Part shown: positions 57,145 through 64,000 of the stretch, one piece after another | Layout of the letters: the number at the start of each line of letters is the position of its first letter | How positions within the stretch are numbered: position 1 is the stretch's first letter | DNA from: Vibrio pelagius | Lineage (GTDB): Bacteria > Pseudomonadota > Gammaproteobacteria > Enterobacterales > Vibrionaceae | Length of the DNA stretch: 64,000 nt | Assembly (NCBI RefSeq): GCF_024347575.1 | Contig: NZ_AP025504.1 | Span: 930,001 to 994,000 of the forward strand | Reading direction: 5' to 3' | The notes under the pieces: generated by a model | The model's input: the letters and a program-made list of their open reading frames with translations, nothing else | Told to the model about the DNA's origin: nothing | The model's database searches: none | Translations under genes and position numbers: made by a program

Positions 57145-57483
57145 TTACTTCAATATGTTATTAAAGATAGATTCAAAGCGCTGAATATTGTCGCGGTCAA
57201 TGCGGTAACACATCTTAGGTGGGATGGATTCCGCTGTAATAAAACCGCTGGCTTTCAGAATTCTTAGGTGCTCAGAAACCGTCGATTGAGCCAGACCCAA
57301 TTCGCTAACCAAGTCACTATTCAAACAACCACCGGCCTTCTCTAAAGCAGAGAGAATACTCAAAATACGTATTCTTGCAGGATGAGCAAGTGCTTTGGCT
57401 AGGGCTGCCATCTCTTGTTCCGCTTCACTGTTACCAGGTGGTAGCGTGCCGCAGTTACCCTTCGCTTCGCATTGTGCTGTCAT
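57145..57483 (-). CDS. arsR: ArsR-family arsenic-responsive repressor
   Basis: 112 aa from the ATG at 57483. The open frame goes on upstream to 57666 but overlaps the operator and the next gene. The winged HTH is LAHPARIRILSILSAL then SELGLAQSTVSEHLRILKASG. Cysteines are C5, C11, C53 and C92. The classic CVC pair of E. coli ArsR is absent. N-terminal cysteines plus one in the HTH approach (GGCLNSDL) recall the layout described for Corynebacterium ArsR. It binds As(III), releasing the palindromes before arsR and arsB. Confidence 0.93.
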   Translation of the reverse strand: MTAQCEAKGNCGTLPPGNSEAEQEMAALAKALAHPARIRILSILSALEKAGGCLNSDLVSELGLAQSTVSEHLRILKASGFITAESIPPKMCYRIDRDNIQRFESIFNNILK

Positions 57484-57503
57484 GGTGATGTTTCGCTTAC
57501 TAC

Positions 57504-57523
57504 TAATCGTTAAAAGACGATTA
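57504..57523. promoter_or_regulatory. ArsR operator before arsR
   Basis: TAATCGTTAAAAGACGATTA differs from the arsB copy at only two positions. It lies 20 bp upstream of arsR, as expected for autorepression. Confidence 0.85.
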
Positions 57524-57616
57524 ATAGTAGGCCGATTTACTGGGTCGGTCAAATTTATCTTTCTGACTCGTACGCTAACCGTGATCTCATCGTGCTTTAA
57601 GCAACTAATCATGTGC

Positions 57617-58141
57617 TTATTGGTTTTTCTCACCAAGCCAATAAAGTGGCCATGATTGTTCTTCATTACTGTTGTTTAACAGAGCGCCAATAAAAACAAG
57701 CGCTAAACTGCCACTTAGCACCGGTGTGATCAGAAATGTCCAATCAATATTGGTGGTGCCAGCAAGTGCTATCACAATGGGATTCGCTCCCGCGGGTGGA
57801 TGTACCGATCGGAAGTGCTGCATCAACATGATGGCAGTGCCTACTGCGATTGCCATGACGACGTATGAATCGCCAAACATAAACAGAGCCGATAACCCTA
57901 CAGCGGCTGAAATCAAGTGGCCGAATACGATGTTTCTCGGCTGTGCAAGTGGCGAAGTGGGCACGGCAAAAAGCAGTACACACGTGGCCCCGAATGGTGC
58001 CATTAGCCAAGGTATCCCTGAATATTCCCCAAGCAGACACAACACTAAAATTCCCGCAGCTCCTCCGATAAACCCTCTTAATTTTTGCATTGCGCCAGCT
58101 TTGGGTGGCAGTGCGCCTCCACCTGATAGTCGATTTCTCAT
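57617..58141 (-). CDS. HPP-family integral membrane protein
   Basis: 174 aa from the ATG at 58141, with AAGGA seven bases upstream; an ATG at 58147 is too close to the SD. The protein has four or five hydrophobic segments and the HPP motif in RSVHPPAGANPIVIALAG, with PFGATCVLLFAVPTSPLAQPRN before it. Members include nitrite carriers in plastids and cyanobacteria; bacterial roles are mostly unknown. It is divergent from a TetR gene across twin palindromes, so it is probably a regulated transporter. The inducer is unknown. Confidence 0.9.
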   Translation of the reverse strand: MRNRLSGGGALPPKAGAMQKLRGFIGGAAGILVLCLLGEYSGIPWLMAPFGATCVLLFAVPTSPLAQPRNIVFGHLISAAVGLSALFMFGDSYVVMAIAVGTAIMLMQHFRSVHPPAGANPIVIALAGTTNIDWTFLITPVLSGSLALVFIGALLNNSNEEQSWPLYWLGEKNQ

Positions 58142-58180
58142 ACTCATTTCCTTATTTTAAGTTAGTTAGATGTTTAAAGT

Positions 58181-58222
58181 GTACAGATCTGTACTGTTTG
58201 ATTTGAATGATACAGATCTGTA
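58181..58222. promoter_or_regulatory. Twin TetR operators between HPP gene and tetR
   Basis: GTACAGATCTGTAC (58181-58194, perfect 14-bp palindrome) and TACAGATCTGTA (58211-58222, perfect 12-bp). Centres are 29 bp apart. They lie between the divergent HPP and TetR genes and very probably bind the TetR protein. Confidence 0.88.
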
Positions 58223-58283
58223 CACTTCTTGCAACGGCAGATTTCAAACTGTGTTTTTGAATGTATCTAACGAGTTGAAAGTT

Positions 58284-58823
58284 ATGAGTAAAAAAGAACT
58301 AATTCTAGACGTGGCAGAGTCTCTCTTTAATCGGCTCGGTTACACTGCAGTGGGCGTCGATATGATCCGTGACGAAGCGGGTGTTTCAAAGACTTCGATG
58401 TATCGTCATTTTGGCTCCAAAACCAAGCTCATTGAGTCTGTATTAGAAAGACGTCATCAGAGGTTTGAAGAGAGTTTAGAGGACTGCATAGCGGTAGCTC
58501 ATAGTTCGGACAATAAGCTATCTGCGCTGTTGGAGTGGCATTTTAACTGGTTCGCGCAAAACGATTTTAAGGGATGTATGTTCATGCATGCTCTGGCTGA
58601 GTTTAAGGAGTCAGAAAGCGAGGTTGTGCGCTTATCTCAACAGCACAAAACTTGGATAAAAAACCTACTTGATCAAGTGATTGGGACATCATCAAACGAC
58701 GATGTTCGCTCAGAAATGATGATGGTGTTTTTAGAAGGTCTTATTGTTAGAAGCGAATTTGAAAGATTGGAAGCAGACAAAAAGCATTACCACAAAACTT
58801 GGTTGACGCTAGCAGGTTGCTGA
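58284..58823 (+). CDS. TetR-family regulator of the HPP gene
   Basis: 179 aa from the ATG at 58284 (GAAAG upstream). The open frame begins at 58170, but that part covers the operators. The HTH is VGVDMIRDEAGVSKTSMYRHFGSKTKLIE. The helical effector domain includes FKGCMFMHALAEF, whose cysteine might bind or sense a ligand. It probably represses itself and the HPP gene. Confidence 0.92.
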   Translation: MSKKELILDVAESLFNRLGYTAVGVDMIRDEAGVSKTSMYRHFGSKTKLIESVLERRHQRFEESLEDCIAVAHSSDNKLSALLEWHFNWFAQNDFKGCMFMHALAEFKESESEVVRLSQQHKTWIKNLLDQVIGTSSNDDVRSEMMMVFLEGLIVRSEFERLEADKKHYHKTWLTLAGC

Positions 58824-58908
58824 TTCTGTCATGAAAGAAAGACATGTTTAGGACAAGAAATTATTCTCTTGGCTAGCATAACCCAACCCACCATCCAAGA
58901 CGAAAACG

Positions 58909-58942
58909 ATTTGAGCGGCTACACAATTAATTGTCGTAGCCT
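58909..58942. repeat. Left copy of imperfect direct repeat flanking the GGDEF pair
   Basis: ATTTGAGCGGC, six bases, then ATTAATTGTCGTAGCCT. The same two blocks recur at 61951-61985, with one mismatch in the second block and one extra base between blocks. The copy includes the palindrome ACAATTAATTGT. Confidence 0.8.
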
Positions 58943-59087
58943 TGTGCCTAAATCTCAGTGCAAAAAATTGCTAGGTGGGAGATTCCGTGTAAGCTTAGGA
59001 AGTTACAGTACTCAAGTAAATGAGACTTAAACTATGATCAAGCGTTGAATTAGCTTACAGATTAGCTAAGTTCTTTACCTGAATTTT

Positions 59088-60431
59088 TCAATTTCTCCCC
59101 CTTAACTTATCGATGTAAAGAGCATCGTCTGCTCTAGCTATAGCTTGAGATATAGATTCATAAGCTTCTAAATGAACTGCACCACAAGAAATTGACAATC
59201 CAATACCACCTATAGAGTGTTTGTTTACTTCCAATTTTACTTTGTCCATAAGTTCGATAGTTTTTGGTGAGCTGCACCCAGGTAAAATTGCGAGAAATTC
59301 ATCACCGCCTAACCTAAACAAATAATCACTTTCTCTAAAAACAATCTTCAATGAGTTAGCCATGGTTTTTATTGCTTCATCACCAAAAGAGTGACCGAGC
59401 TGATCATTTATTTTTTTAATATGATTCCCATCAAATGCTATAATTGCTGTCCCTTCATTTGTATGAGTATCAATAAAGTCATTGTCATTTAATAGCTTTC
59501 TATTATTTAAACCTGTTAGCTCATCAGTTATAGCATTTACTTTTGCTTCGATAAGATCTTTCTTGTGTCGTAAAAAATCTAACCACTTGTAAGATAACAA
59601 TAGTAAGAATAAAAAAACAAAAATGAACACAAAGTAATAATCTATATATTTGTTTGATTTTGAGATCATCAATTTTATTTCTGTTAAGTTATCTAAGTTG
59701 TAATAATACTCTTCATACACATCTAAGATTGAATTTTCAATTATAAGATTAACTTTTTTATTTTTATTCAAGTAACTAATGAAATCAAAATTAATAAATA
59801 ATGGATTGTCTATCACCATATCCAATACAAAATCACCAATAATTTTTTTGGTTTTTTGATCTATTACCGGTGATGATAAAGATATTGTACAGTCTTGATC
59901 ATCCTGGCATCCAAAAAACAGAGAGAAAACTACTCTATCTTGAATTTGCTCTGAGGTAGAATACAAAGTGCAAGATTCATGTATAGCGCAGTTGTCTACG
60001 TTTGAAATTAAACCACTATAGTCATTATTTTTGGTATCGTAGTGTAGAACTAATTTATTTTGATTTGATCTGTAATAAAACTTGGATTTATTACTAGCGA
60101 AAAGATCAGGCAAAAAATTAGCACTAAGTTTCATAATTCTAGATATTATTAACTCATCATCTGTAATGCTATAATTTTCATCACTTGAGTATTCGTATAC
60201 ATTAACATCAGTTATCTCATTTTTTGAAAAAACAGGCAAATGTATCTCAGTTTCTGCTAGTAAACTTAGTAATATCAACTTTTGTTTATTAGCTTCTAGT
60301 TGGTTTATTATTTCTTCAAATTGAAGAATTTTATTCTCTTTAACTCCTTCATAGTAACTATCTATTGTATAATAAAATACGAATGAAGTAAGACAAAATG
60401 ACATTAATACTAATCTATATATACTTATCAT
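59088..60431 (-). CDS. Membrane diguanylate cyclase (intact GGDEF)
   Basis: 447-aa protein: TM helix about 7-25, a periplasmic or extracytoplasmic region of about 240 residues with three or four cysteines (CAIHESC, GCQDDQDC), a second TM (about 268-288, FVFIFVFLFLLLLSYKW), then a GGDEF domain. The active site RLGGDEFLAILPG is intact and no RxxD inhibitory site is obvious upstream. It should make c-di-GMP when the sensor is active. It starts directly after the stop of the upstream gene (TAAATG), so both are made together. It is AT-rich unlike its neighbours. Confidence 0.9.
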   Translation of the reverse strand: MISIYRLVLMSFCLTSFVFYYTIDSYYEGVKENKILQFEEIINQLEANKQKLILLSLLAETEIHLPVFSKNEITDVNVYEYSSDENYSITDDELIISRIMKLSANFLPDLFASNKSKFYYRSNQNKLVLHYDTKNNDYSGLISNVDNCAIHESCTLYSTSEQIQDRVVFSLFFGCQDDQDCTISLSSPVIDQKTKKIIGDFVLDMVIDNPLFINFDFISYLNKNKKVNLIIENSILDVYEEYYYNLDNLTEIKLMISKSNKYIDYYFVFIFVFLFLLLLSYKWLDFLRHKKDLIEAKVNAITDELTGLNNRKLLNDNDFIDTHTNEGTAIIAFDGNHIKKINDQLGHSFGDEAIKTMANSLKIVFRESDYLFRLGGDEFLAILPGCSSPKTIELMDKVKLEVNKHSIGGIGLSISCGAVHLEAYESISQAIARADDALYIDKLRGRN

Positions 60432-61763
60432 TTACGAAACTCTATTTCTAATACAATCATTTATGACAGTGTTAAATGTATCTCTTATATTATCGTCAGT
60501 AGTTTTTATGGAAGAACTAACCTTTACTTTAACTTTATGATTTTCTATGGAGAATTCATATAGTTCCAATATCTCATTGAGATTATTTACTATAATTTTT
60601 GCACATTCCTCTTCTTTTGTTTGAGGGACGCAAATCATGAATAGCCCAGAGCCCAAGTAAATGCTTAAATCTGACTTTCTCATATTTTCTTTAAGAAAGT
60701 TAGAAAAGCAAGATAGTAATGTGTTAGTCGCTTCTACACCTAATTTATGATTGTAACTCTTTAGGTTTTTGATGTTTAAAATAACAATTTCAAAGATTGA
60801 ACCATACCGTTCTATTTCATTTTGCTTTACTTCAAAGAAATCATCAATAGTTCTTATGTTTGGTAAACCAGTGATAAGATCAGTTTTTGATATATGTTCG
60901 ACTTTGTCAAAATCAACTTTAAGATCTTTAATTGCTTCGTTGATACTCAGACACACACCATCAAACTCCGAAGGAAGATTGTGCGGAGTTGCATTATCAT
61001 CTTTTTTGTTGATAACACTTTTTATCCAATAAGAAAATTCTTCAAAACTGATTTTTAAAGCATGTCTGAATTTAAAAATACTAATGCAAATAAATGTTAG
61101 TAAAGATAGCTCAATAAAACCGTTAAAGTACATCAAGTAATGTATTATTTTTTTAGTGTCACTAATCTCGGTAGCATGTCTTGCATTTATATAATTTTCA
61201 GCTGTCTCTCTTTGCTTGATGATTTTTAGCTTTGAGTAATTATATTTTTCATTTTGCAAGCCAATATTATCGTTAGGATTTTCAATTTTTGTGTTAAATG
61301 CTAATAACTCAATATTAGACAATTCCTTAGAATCATCTTTTGCTGAAAATAAAAAACTTATCTCAGGGTTGTCCTGTGAAAGATAATTAAAATATTCTTG
61401 AATATTTTGATTCTCTGATTGATAGTTATGGTTGTAATTTGGAATGCTTAACTTCTTTGATAAGAAGCTATGGTAGCCACTTGGTAGGTTTAACTCCCCA
61501 TCTCTTATCTTGACTATCTCATCATATACGTATCTATATTTATCATCATTAGTCAATATGAACATATTAGATAAGTAGCTCAAGTCATCAGATATTTTCT
61601 GAACTATATTGTTTATATGAACGAATTCAAGTTGTTTGTTCTTTATTTCAGTTATGTTTGAGTATAGTAATCCAATAGATAATTGAATCATAAGACTTAT
61701 TAATAATAAGGTTATCGTGACAATTATACTTGCCGAGATCGATTTAAAAATACTTTTTTTCAT
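60432..61763 (-). CDS. Membrane protein with degenerate GGDEF domain
   Basis: 443-aa protein: TM about 10-35, periplasmic region of about 170 residues rich in Asn and Tyr, second TM (about 209-230), a short linker, then a GGDEF-fold domain (ISKTDLITGLPNIRTIDDF start). The signature is replaced by GSGLF in YLGSGLFMICVP, so catalysis is not expected. It may bind GTP or partner the adjacent active cyclase. It is the first gene of the two-gene unit. Codon use is strongly AT-biased, suggesting acquisition from elsewhere. Confidence 0.85.
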   Translation of the reverse strand: MKKSIFKSISASIIVTITLLLISLMIQLSIGLLYSNITEIKNKQLEFVHINNIVQKISDDLSYLSNMFILTNDDKYRYVYDEIVKIRDGELNLPSGYHSFLSKKLSIPNYNHNYQSENQNIQEYFNYLSQDNPEISFLFSAKDDSKELSNIELLAFNTKIENPNDNIGLQNEKYNYSKLKIIKQRETAENYINARHATEISDTKKIIHYLMYFNGFIELSLLTFICISIFKFRHALKISFEEFSYWIKSVINKKDDNATPHNLPSEFDGVCLSINEAIKDLKVDFDKVEHISKTDLITGLPNIRTIDDFFEVKQNEIERYGSIFEIVILNIKNLKSYNHKLGVEATNTLLSCFSNFLKENMRKSDLSIYLGSGLFMICVPQTKEEECAKIIVNNLNEILELYEFSIENHKVKVKVSSSIKTTDDNIRDTFNTVINDCIRNRVS

Positions 61764-61788
61764 GTCATTTTATCAATGTATTGGGACT

Positions 61789-61810
61789 CATGAATGTACA
61801 TTTATTCATG
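61789..61810. promoter_or_regulatory. Inverted repeat upstream of GGDEF pair
   Basis: CATGAAT and ATTCATG, exact 7-bp arms with an 8-nt spacer, 26 bp before the start of the first GGDEF gene. Candidate operator. Confidence 0.45.
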
Positions 61811-61811
61811 A

Positions 61812-62018
61812 TTAATAGGAGATTATGCCATTTAAAATCTTTAGTTGTTGTAATACATTCGCACATTCATTTGTAGGGAAAATCCTATAATTTAATAAAT
61901 GTTCCACGACGTTGTTGACTAAATTAAAGGAGTCCTCTTTCATTCCTACTATTTGAGCGGCCATACCCATTAATTGTTGTAGCCTCGGGTCTGGTAGATT
62001 TGTAACAACTTCATTTAT
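61812..62018 (-). pseudogene. Gene remnant without start codon
   Basis: An open stretch of 68 codons plus stop reads EVVTNLPDPRLQQLMGMAAQ and continues to KILNGIISY. It looks like real helical protein, but it begins after a stop with no start codon; the first ATG (61970) would give 52 residues. An ATG-Ser-Glu just upstream (62026) is one frame away, so a frameshift is possible. It contains the right copy of the direct repeat. Family not recognised. Confidence 0.4.
61951..61985. repeat. Right copy of imperfect direct repeat flanking the GGDEF pair
   Basis: ATTTGAGCGGC, seven bases, then ATTAATTGTTGTAGCCT, matching 58909-58942. It lies inside the open remnant at 61812-62018. Confidence 0.8.
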
Positions 62019-62087
62019 TCACTCATAATTTGGGTGAGCACGTAGAGTTTAGTTGTTATAATTCAAACACTTATTTTAGGATGAAAA

Positions 62088-62177
62088 ATGCCCTATGTAA
62101 GAAGAGGGTCCAAGCATGGAATTGCTCCCCTTGTTGGGATATGCTTTCGCTCTTGGCTCGCCTCGGCGGGTAGGTGA
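62088..62177 (+). CDS. Possible 29-residue ORF or structured leader
   Basis: ATG with AGGAT seven bases upstream encodes MPYVRRGSKHGIAPLVGICF and nine more residues. The stretch 62100-62175 is richer in GC than its surroundings. It can also fold: nested pairs CCAAG/CTTGG (62110-62114 / 62152-62156), GCAT/ATGC and TCCC/GGGA. It could be a leader RNA for the HAD gene rather than a gene. 61764-62203 otherwise holds only the remnant described above. Confidence 0.3.
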   Translation: MPYVRRGSKHGIAPLVGICFRSWLASAGR

Positions 62178-62203
62178 CAATAATTTTAAGGTAAGTTTTG
62201 AAG

Positions 62204-63001
62204 ATGCCACACCACAACATTAAATTTATCGCTGCTGATATGGACGGCACTTTACTTAACGAGCACGGTAAGCTCGATCCCGCATTTTTTGACCTGTATG
62301 AGAAGCTAGAAACGCAAGATATTATGTTTGCCGCGGCTTCTGGTCGTCAGTACTACAGCTTGATGGAGACCTTTGCTCCGATTAAAGATCGTATGATGTT
62401 TGTTGCTGAAAACGGCACACTCGTGATGCATAAAGGTGAAGAACTCTATAGCTGCACGATAGATAAAGCATCGATTCAAGCGATCATCAAAGAGGCGCGC
62501 AAAATTGACGGCGCTCATTTGGTTCTTTGCGGTAAGAAATCTGCGTATATCGAAACGCAAGACGAGCAAGCGACAACTGAATTCGCAAAATACTACCACC
62601 GTTGCGAGCTAGTGGATGATCTACTGGCGGTTGACGATGAATTCATCAAAGTTGCGATTTGTCATTTCGGTGGCTCGCAAGAATTTGTGAACCCTTCGAT
62701 TAACGAGAAGTTTGGTCAAGATTTTCAAGTCGTGGTGAGTGCTAAAATCTGGCTGGATGTGATGAATGCGGAAGCGTCAAAAGGTGCGGCGATCAAACAT
62801 CTTCAGAATACCTTGGACTTCACATACGAACAGACGATGAGCTTTGGTGATTACCTTAACGATTACGAGATGCTTAAACAGAGCTACCATTCGTATGCGA
62901 TGGACAACGCACACCCACAATTGAAAGAGATTGCGCGTTTCATTGCGCCAAGCAATAAAGAAGCGGGTGTTTTCCAAGTGATTGAAAAGCTTCTTAGTTA
63001 A
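62204..63001 (+). CDS. Cof-type HAD phosphatase
   Basis: 265-aa HAD-IIB hydrolase. Motif I is AADMDGTLLNEHG, the cap domain lies in the middle, and motif IV is MSFGDYLNDYEMLKQ. The ATG at 62204 is chosen; a TTG at 62198 has a better-spaced AAGG and would add two residues. It dephosphorylates small metabolites such as sugar phosphates or pyridoxal phosphate; the substrate is not predictable. A strong terminator follows. Confidence 0.93.
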   Translation: MPHHNIKFIAADMDGTLLNEHGKLDPAFFDLYEKLETQDIMFAAASGRQYYSLMETFAPIKDRMMFVAENGTLVMHKGEELYSCTIDKASIQAIIKEARKIDGAHLVLCGKKSAYIETQDEQATTEFAKYYHRCELVDDLLAVDDEFIKVAICHFGGSQEFVNPSINEKFGQDFQVVVSAKIWLDVMNAEASKGAAIKHLQNTLDFTYEQTMSFGDYLNDYEMLKQSYHSYAMDNAHPQLKEIARFIAPSNKEAGVFQVIEKLLS

Positions 63002-63029
63002 TCAATCAAACTCCTCACTCATACGTCGA

Positions 63030-63060
63030 AAACCAGCTCCCTATATGAGCTGGTTTTTTT
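63030..63060 (+). terminator. Terminator after HAD gene
   Basis: AAACCAGCTC / GAGCTGGTTT exact 10-bp stem, 7-nt loop, then a T-run. Confidence 0.93.
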
Positions 63061-63081
63061 ATTGCGTCTTCCTTGCAGACC

Positions 63082-64000
63082 TCAAACACACTGATTAGAC
63101 AAGGTGCACTCTGGGCTAATCTGCTTAACGAGCTGTGTCATCCAAAATGCTGCGGCTAGTACGATGATGCCAACAATGACAAACCCGTACACAATCGCAT
63201 CAGTTGAGGCTAAGAAGGCGATCAGCACGTAACTTAAGCTTTGCGTCATAGTGGCGAATAAGGTTAGGCCGCCATCAACGCGTCCTCGATGAGCCATATC
63301 CACGGAATGGTGCATCCAGTTAGTTCTTGCGATTCGATTGAGAGCGTTGAACGCCCCTAGTGCTAAGGTTAGCGCGATGATGTAAACCGGATCGCTGAGC
63401 TGGCCGATGGCGACTAAGGTTAAGCCTATGATCAGCATCGACAGTTGCATGATGGTTTGATGAGAAACCATGTTGAGTATTTTAGGTATCAACAAACCAA
63501 TAACCAAAGCTCCTACTCCTAAAGCTATGTTGTAAAGGGCTAACCAATCGCCAGTGATGTCAATTTCAGAGAACCAGATTGGAACCAGACGACTTAGAAA
63601 AGTAAGTACCGGATAAGAGAGACACGACGCCATTAAAAAGGCAAAGAAAGAGGGCGATTGAATAACGAGTGTCCTTATCTCAATCAGTTGTTGTTTGAAT
63701 GGTGTACGAACTGATGATTTTATGCGACGTTGGTAAGGGGTTAGCAGGTAACTAAAAGTGCCTAACAAAGAGGCGACACCTGCAAATAATCCAAACTCAA
63801 TAATGCTCCACTGCTCCAGCAGAATCACGCCTAAAGCGCCAGCGCCTAGCGTCGTCGATTGCATCACAACTTCTTGATAGCTTGAGATCTTCGCATACTC
63901 TGTTTGGTCATAGTTTTCCTGAGTAAACGCATTATTGGTGTGCCAAGCTAAGTTGCTTGATACCCAAAAGATCAATTGCGCTACCCCTAGTACCCATAAG
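63082..64000 (-). CDS. MFS transporter, 5' end cut by window
   Basis: C-terminal 305 or so residues of a major-facilitator protein. The frame stays open to the right edge, reading LWVLGVAQLIFWVSSNLAW at the cut, so the true start is outside. About nine hydrophobic segments remain. The central loop PYQRRIKSSVRTPFKQQLIEI separates the two halves. The substrate is unknown. It is convergent with the HAD gene. Confidence 0.85.
   Translation of the reverse strand, partial: LWVLGVAQLIFWVSSNLAWHTNNAFTQENYDQTEYAKISSYQEVVMQSTTLGAGALGVILLEQWSIIEFGLFAGVASLLGTFSYLLTPYQRRIKSSVRTPFKQQLIEIRTLVIQSPSFFAFLMASCLSYPVLTFLSRLVPIWFSEIDITGDWLALYNIALGVGALVIGLLIPKILNMVSHQTIMQLSMLIIGLTLVAIGQLSDPVYIIALTLALGAFNALNRIARTNWMHHSVDMAHRGRVDGGLTLFATMTQSLSYVLIAFLASTDAIVYGFVIVGIIVLAAAFWMTQLVKQISPECTLSNQCV

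Noticed and set aside
57484..57666. N-terminal extension of ArsR to 173 residues.
   Set aside because: It would translate across the operator palindrome and overlap the HPP gene; ArsR proteins are about 110 residues.
58170..58283. N-terminal extension of the TetR protein.
   Set aside because: It would encode the twin operators as protein; the HTH begins right after the ATG at 58284.

Overview
The window looks like a piece of a marine Vibrio chromosome. Reasons: a betI-betB-betA-choX-choW-choV osmoprotectant operon followed by a CosR/EctR-like MarR gene, an IutA-type receptor next to a GntR regulator and a FhuCDB/VatCDB-like importer, a separate glpF-glpK-glpR-glpD block, a periplasmic GH20 hexosaminidase, and many c-di-GMP proteins. 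No rRNA, tRNA, CRISPR array or intact insertion sequence was seen. Both edges cut genes: an ABC-transporter ATPase on the left and an MFS transporter on the right.

Layout. 1-1.4 kb: end of an ABC importer operon with a HAD hydrolase. 1.5-11.8 kb: a catabolic cluster (RpiR regulator, DSD1-family PLP enzyme, N-acyl-D-amino-acid deacylase, RidA, Na+/solute symporter, KDG kinase, KDPG aldolase, secreted GH20 hexosaminidase). Together these match the route reported for oxidised chitin in Pseudoalteromonas: N-acetylglucosaminate is deacetylated, deaminated to KDG, phosphorylated and cleaved. 12.1-20 kb: choline uptake and glycine betaine synthesis, with a perfect palindrome before betI and a MarR gene after the operon. 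20-30.7 kb: a GGDEF-EAL protein, ABC1 kinase, exported glutathione peroxidase, adenosine deaminase, regulators, an oxidoreductase, a homocysteine methyltransferase and an EamA permease. 31-33.6 kb: bglA and a LacI regulator behind a striking double operator. 33.7-40 kb: oxidoreductase, acetyltransferase, MFS/LysR pair, ASCH protein, and a lipoprotein phospholipase-D/cardiolipin synthase. 40-48.8 kb: hydroxamate-siderophore uptake with Fur-box-like sites. 49-50 kb: small genes and a truncated SDR gene. 50.2-55.4 kb: glycerol uptake and oxidation. 56-58.8 kb: arsR and arsB (ACR3 type), each with its own copy of one palindrome, then an HPP membrane protein divergent from a TetR gene across twin palindromes. 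58.9-62 kb: an AT-rich segment with two abutting membrane GGDEF genes (one degenerate, one intact), flanked by an imperfect 34-35 bp direct repeat. 62-64 kb: Cof-type HAD phosphatase and a partial MFS gene.

The most notable items are the complete oxidised-chitin-like cluster, the repeat-flanked tandem GGDEF pair, several exact operator candidates (ArsR, TetR/HPP, LacI/bglA, BetI), a (CTAGATG)5 tandem repeat over an MFS stop codon, and short genes or gene remnants that standard length cut-offs miss. Where upstream start codons were open, starts were moved downstream to codons with a Shine-Dalgarno sequence, and this is stated for each gene.
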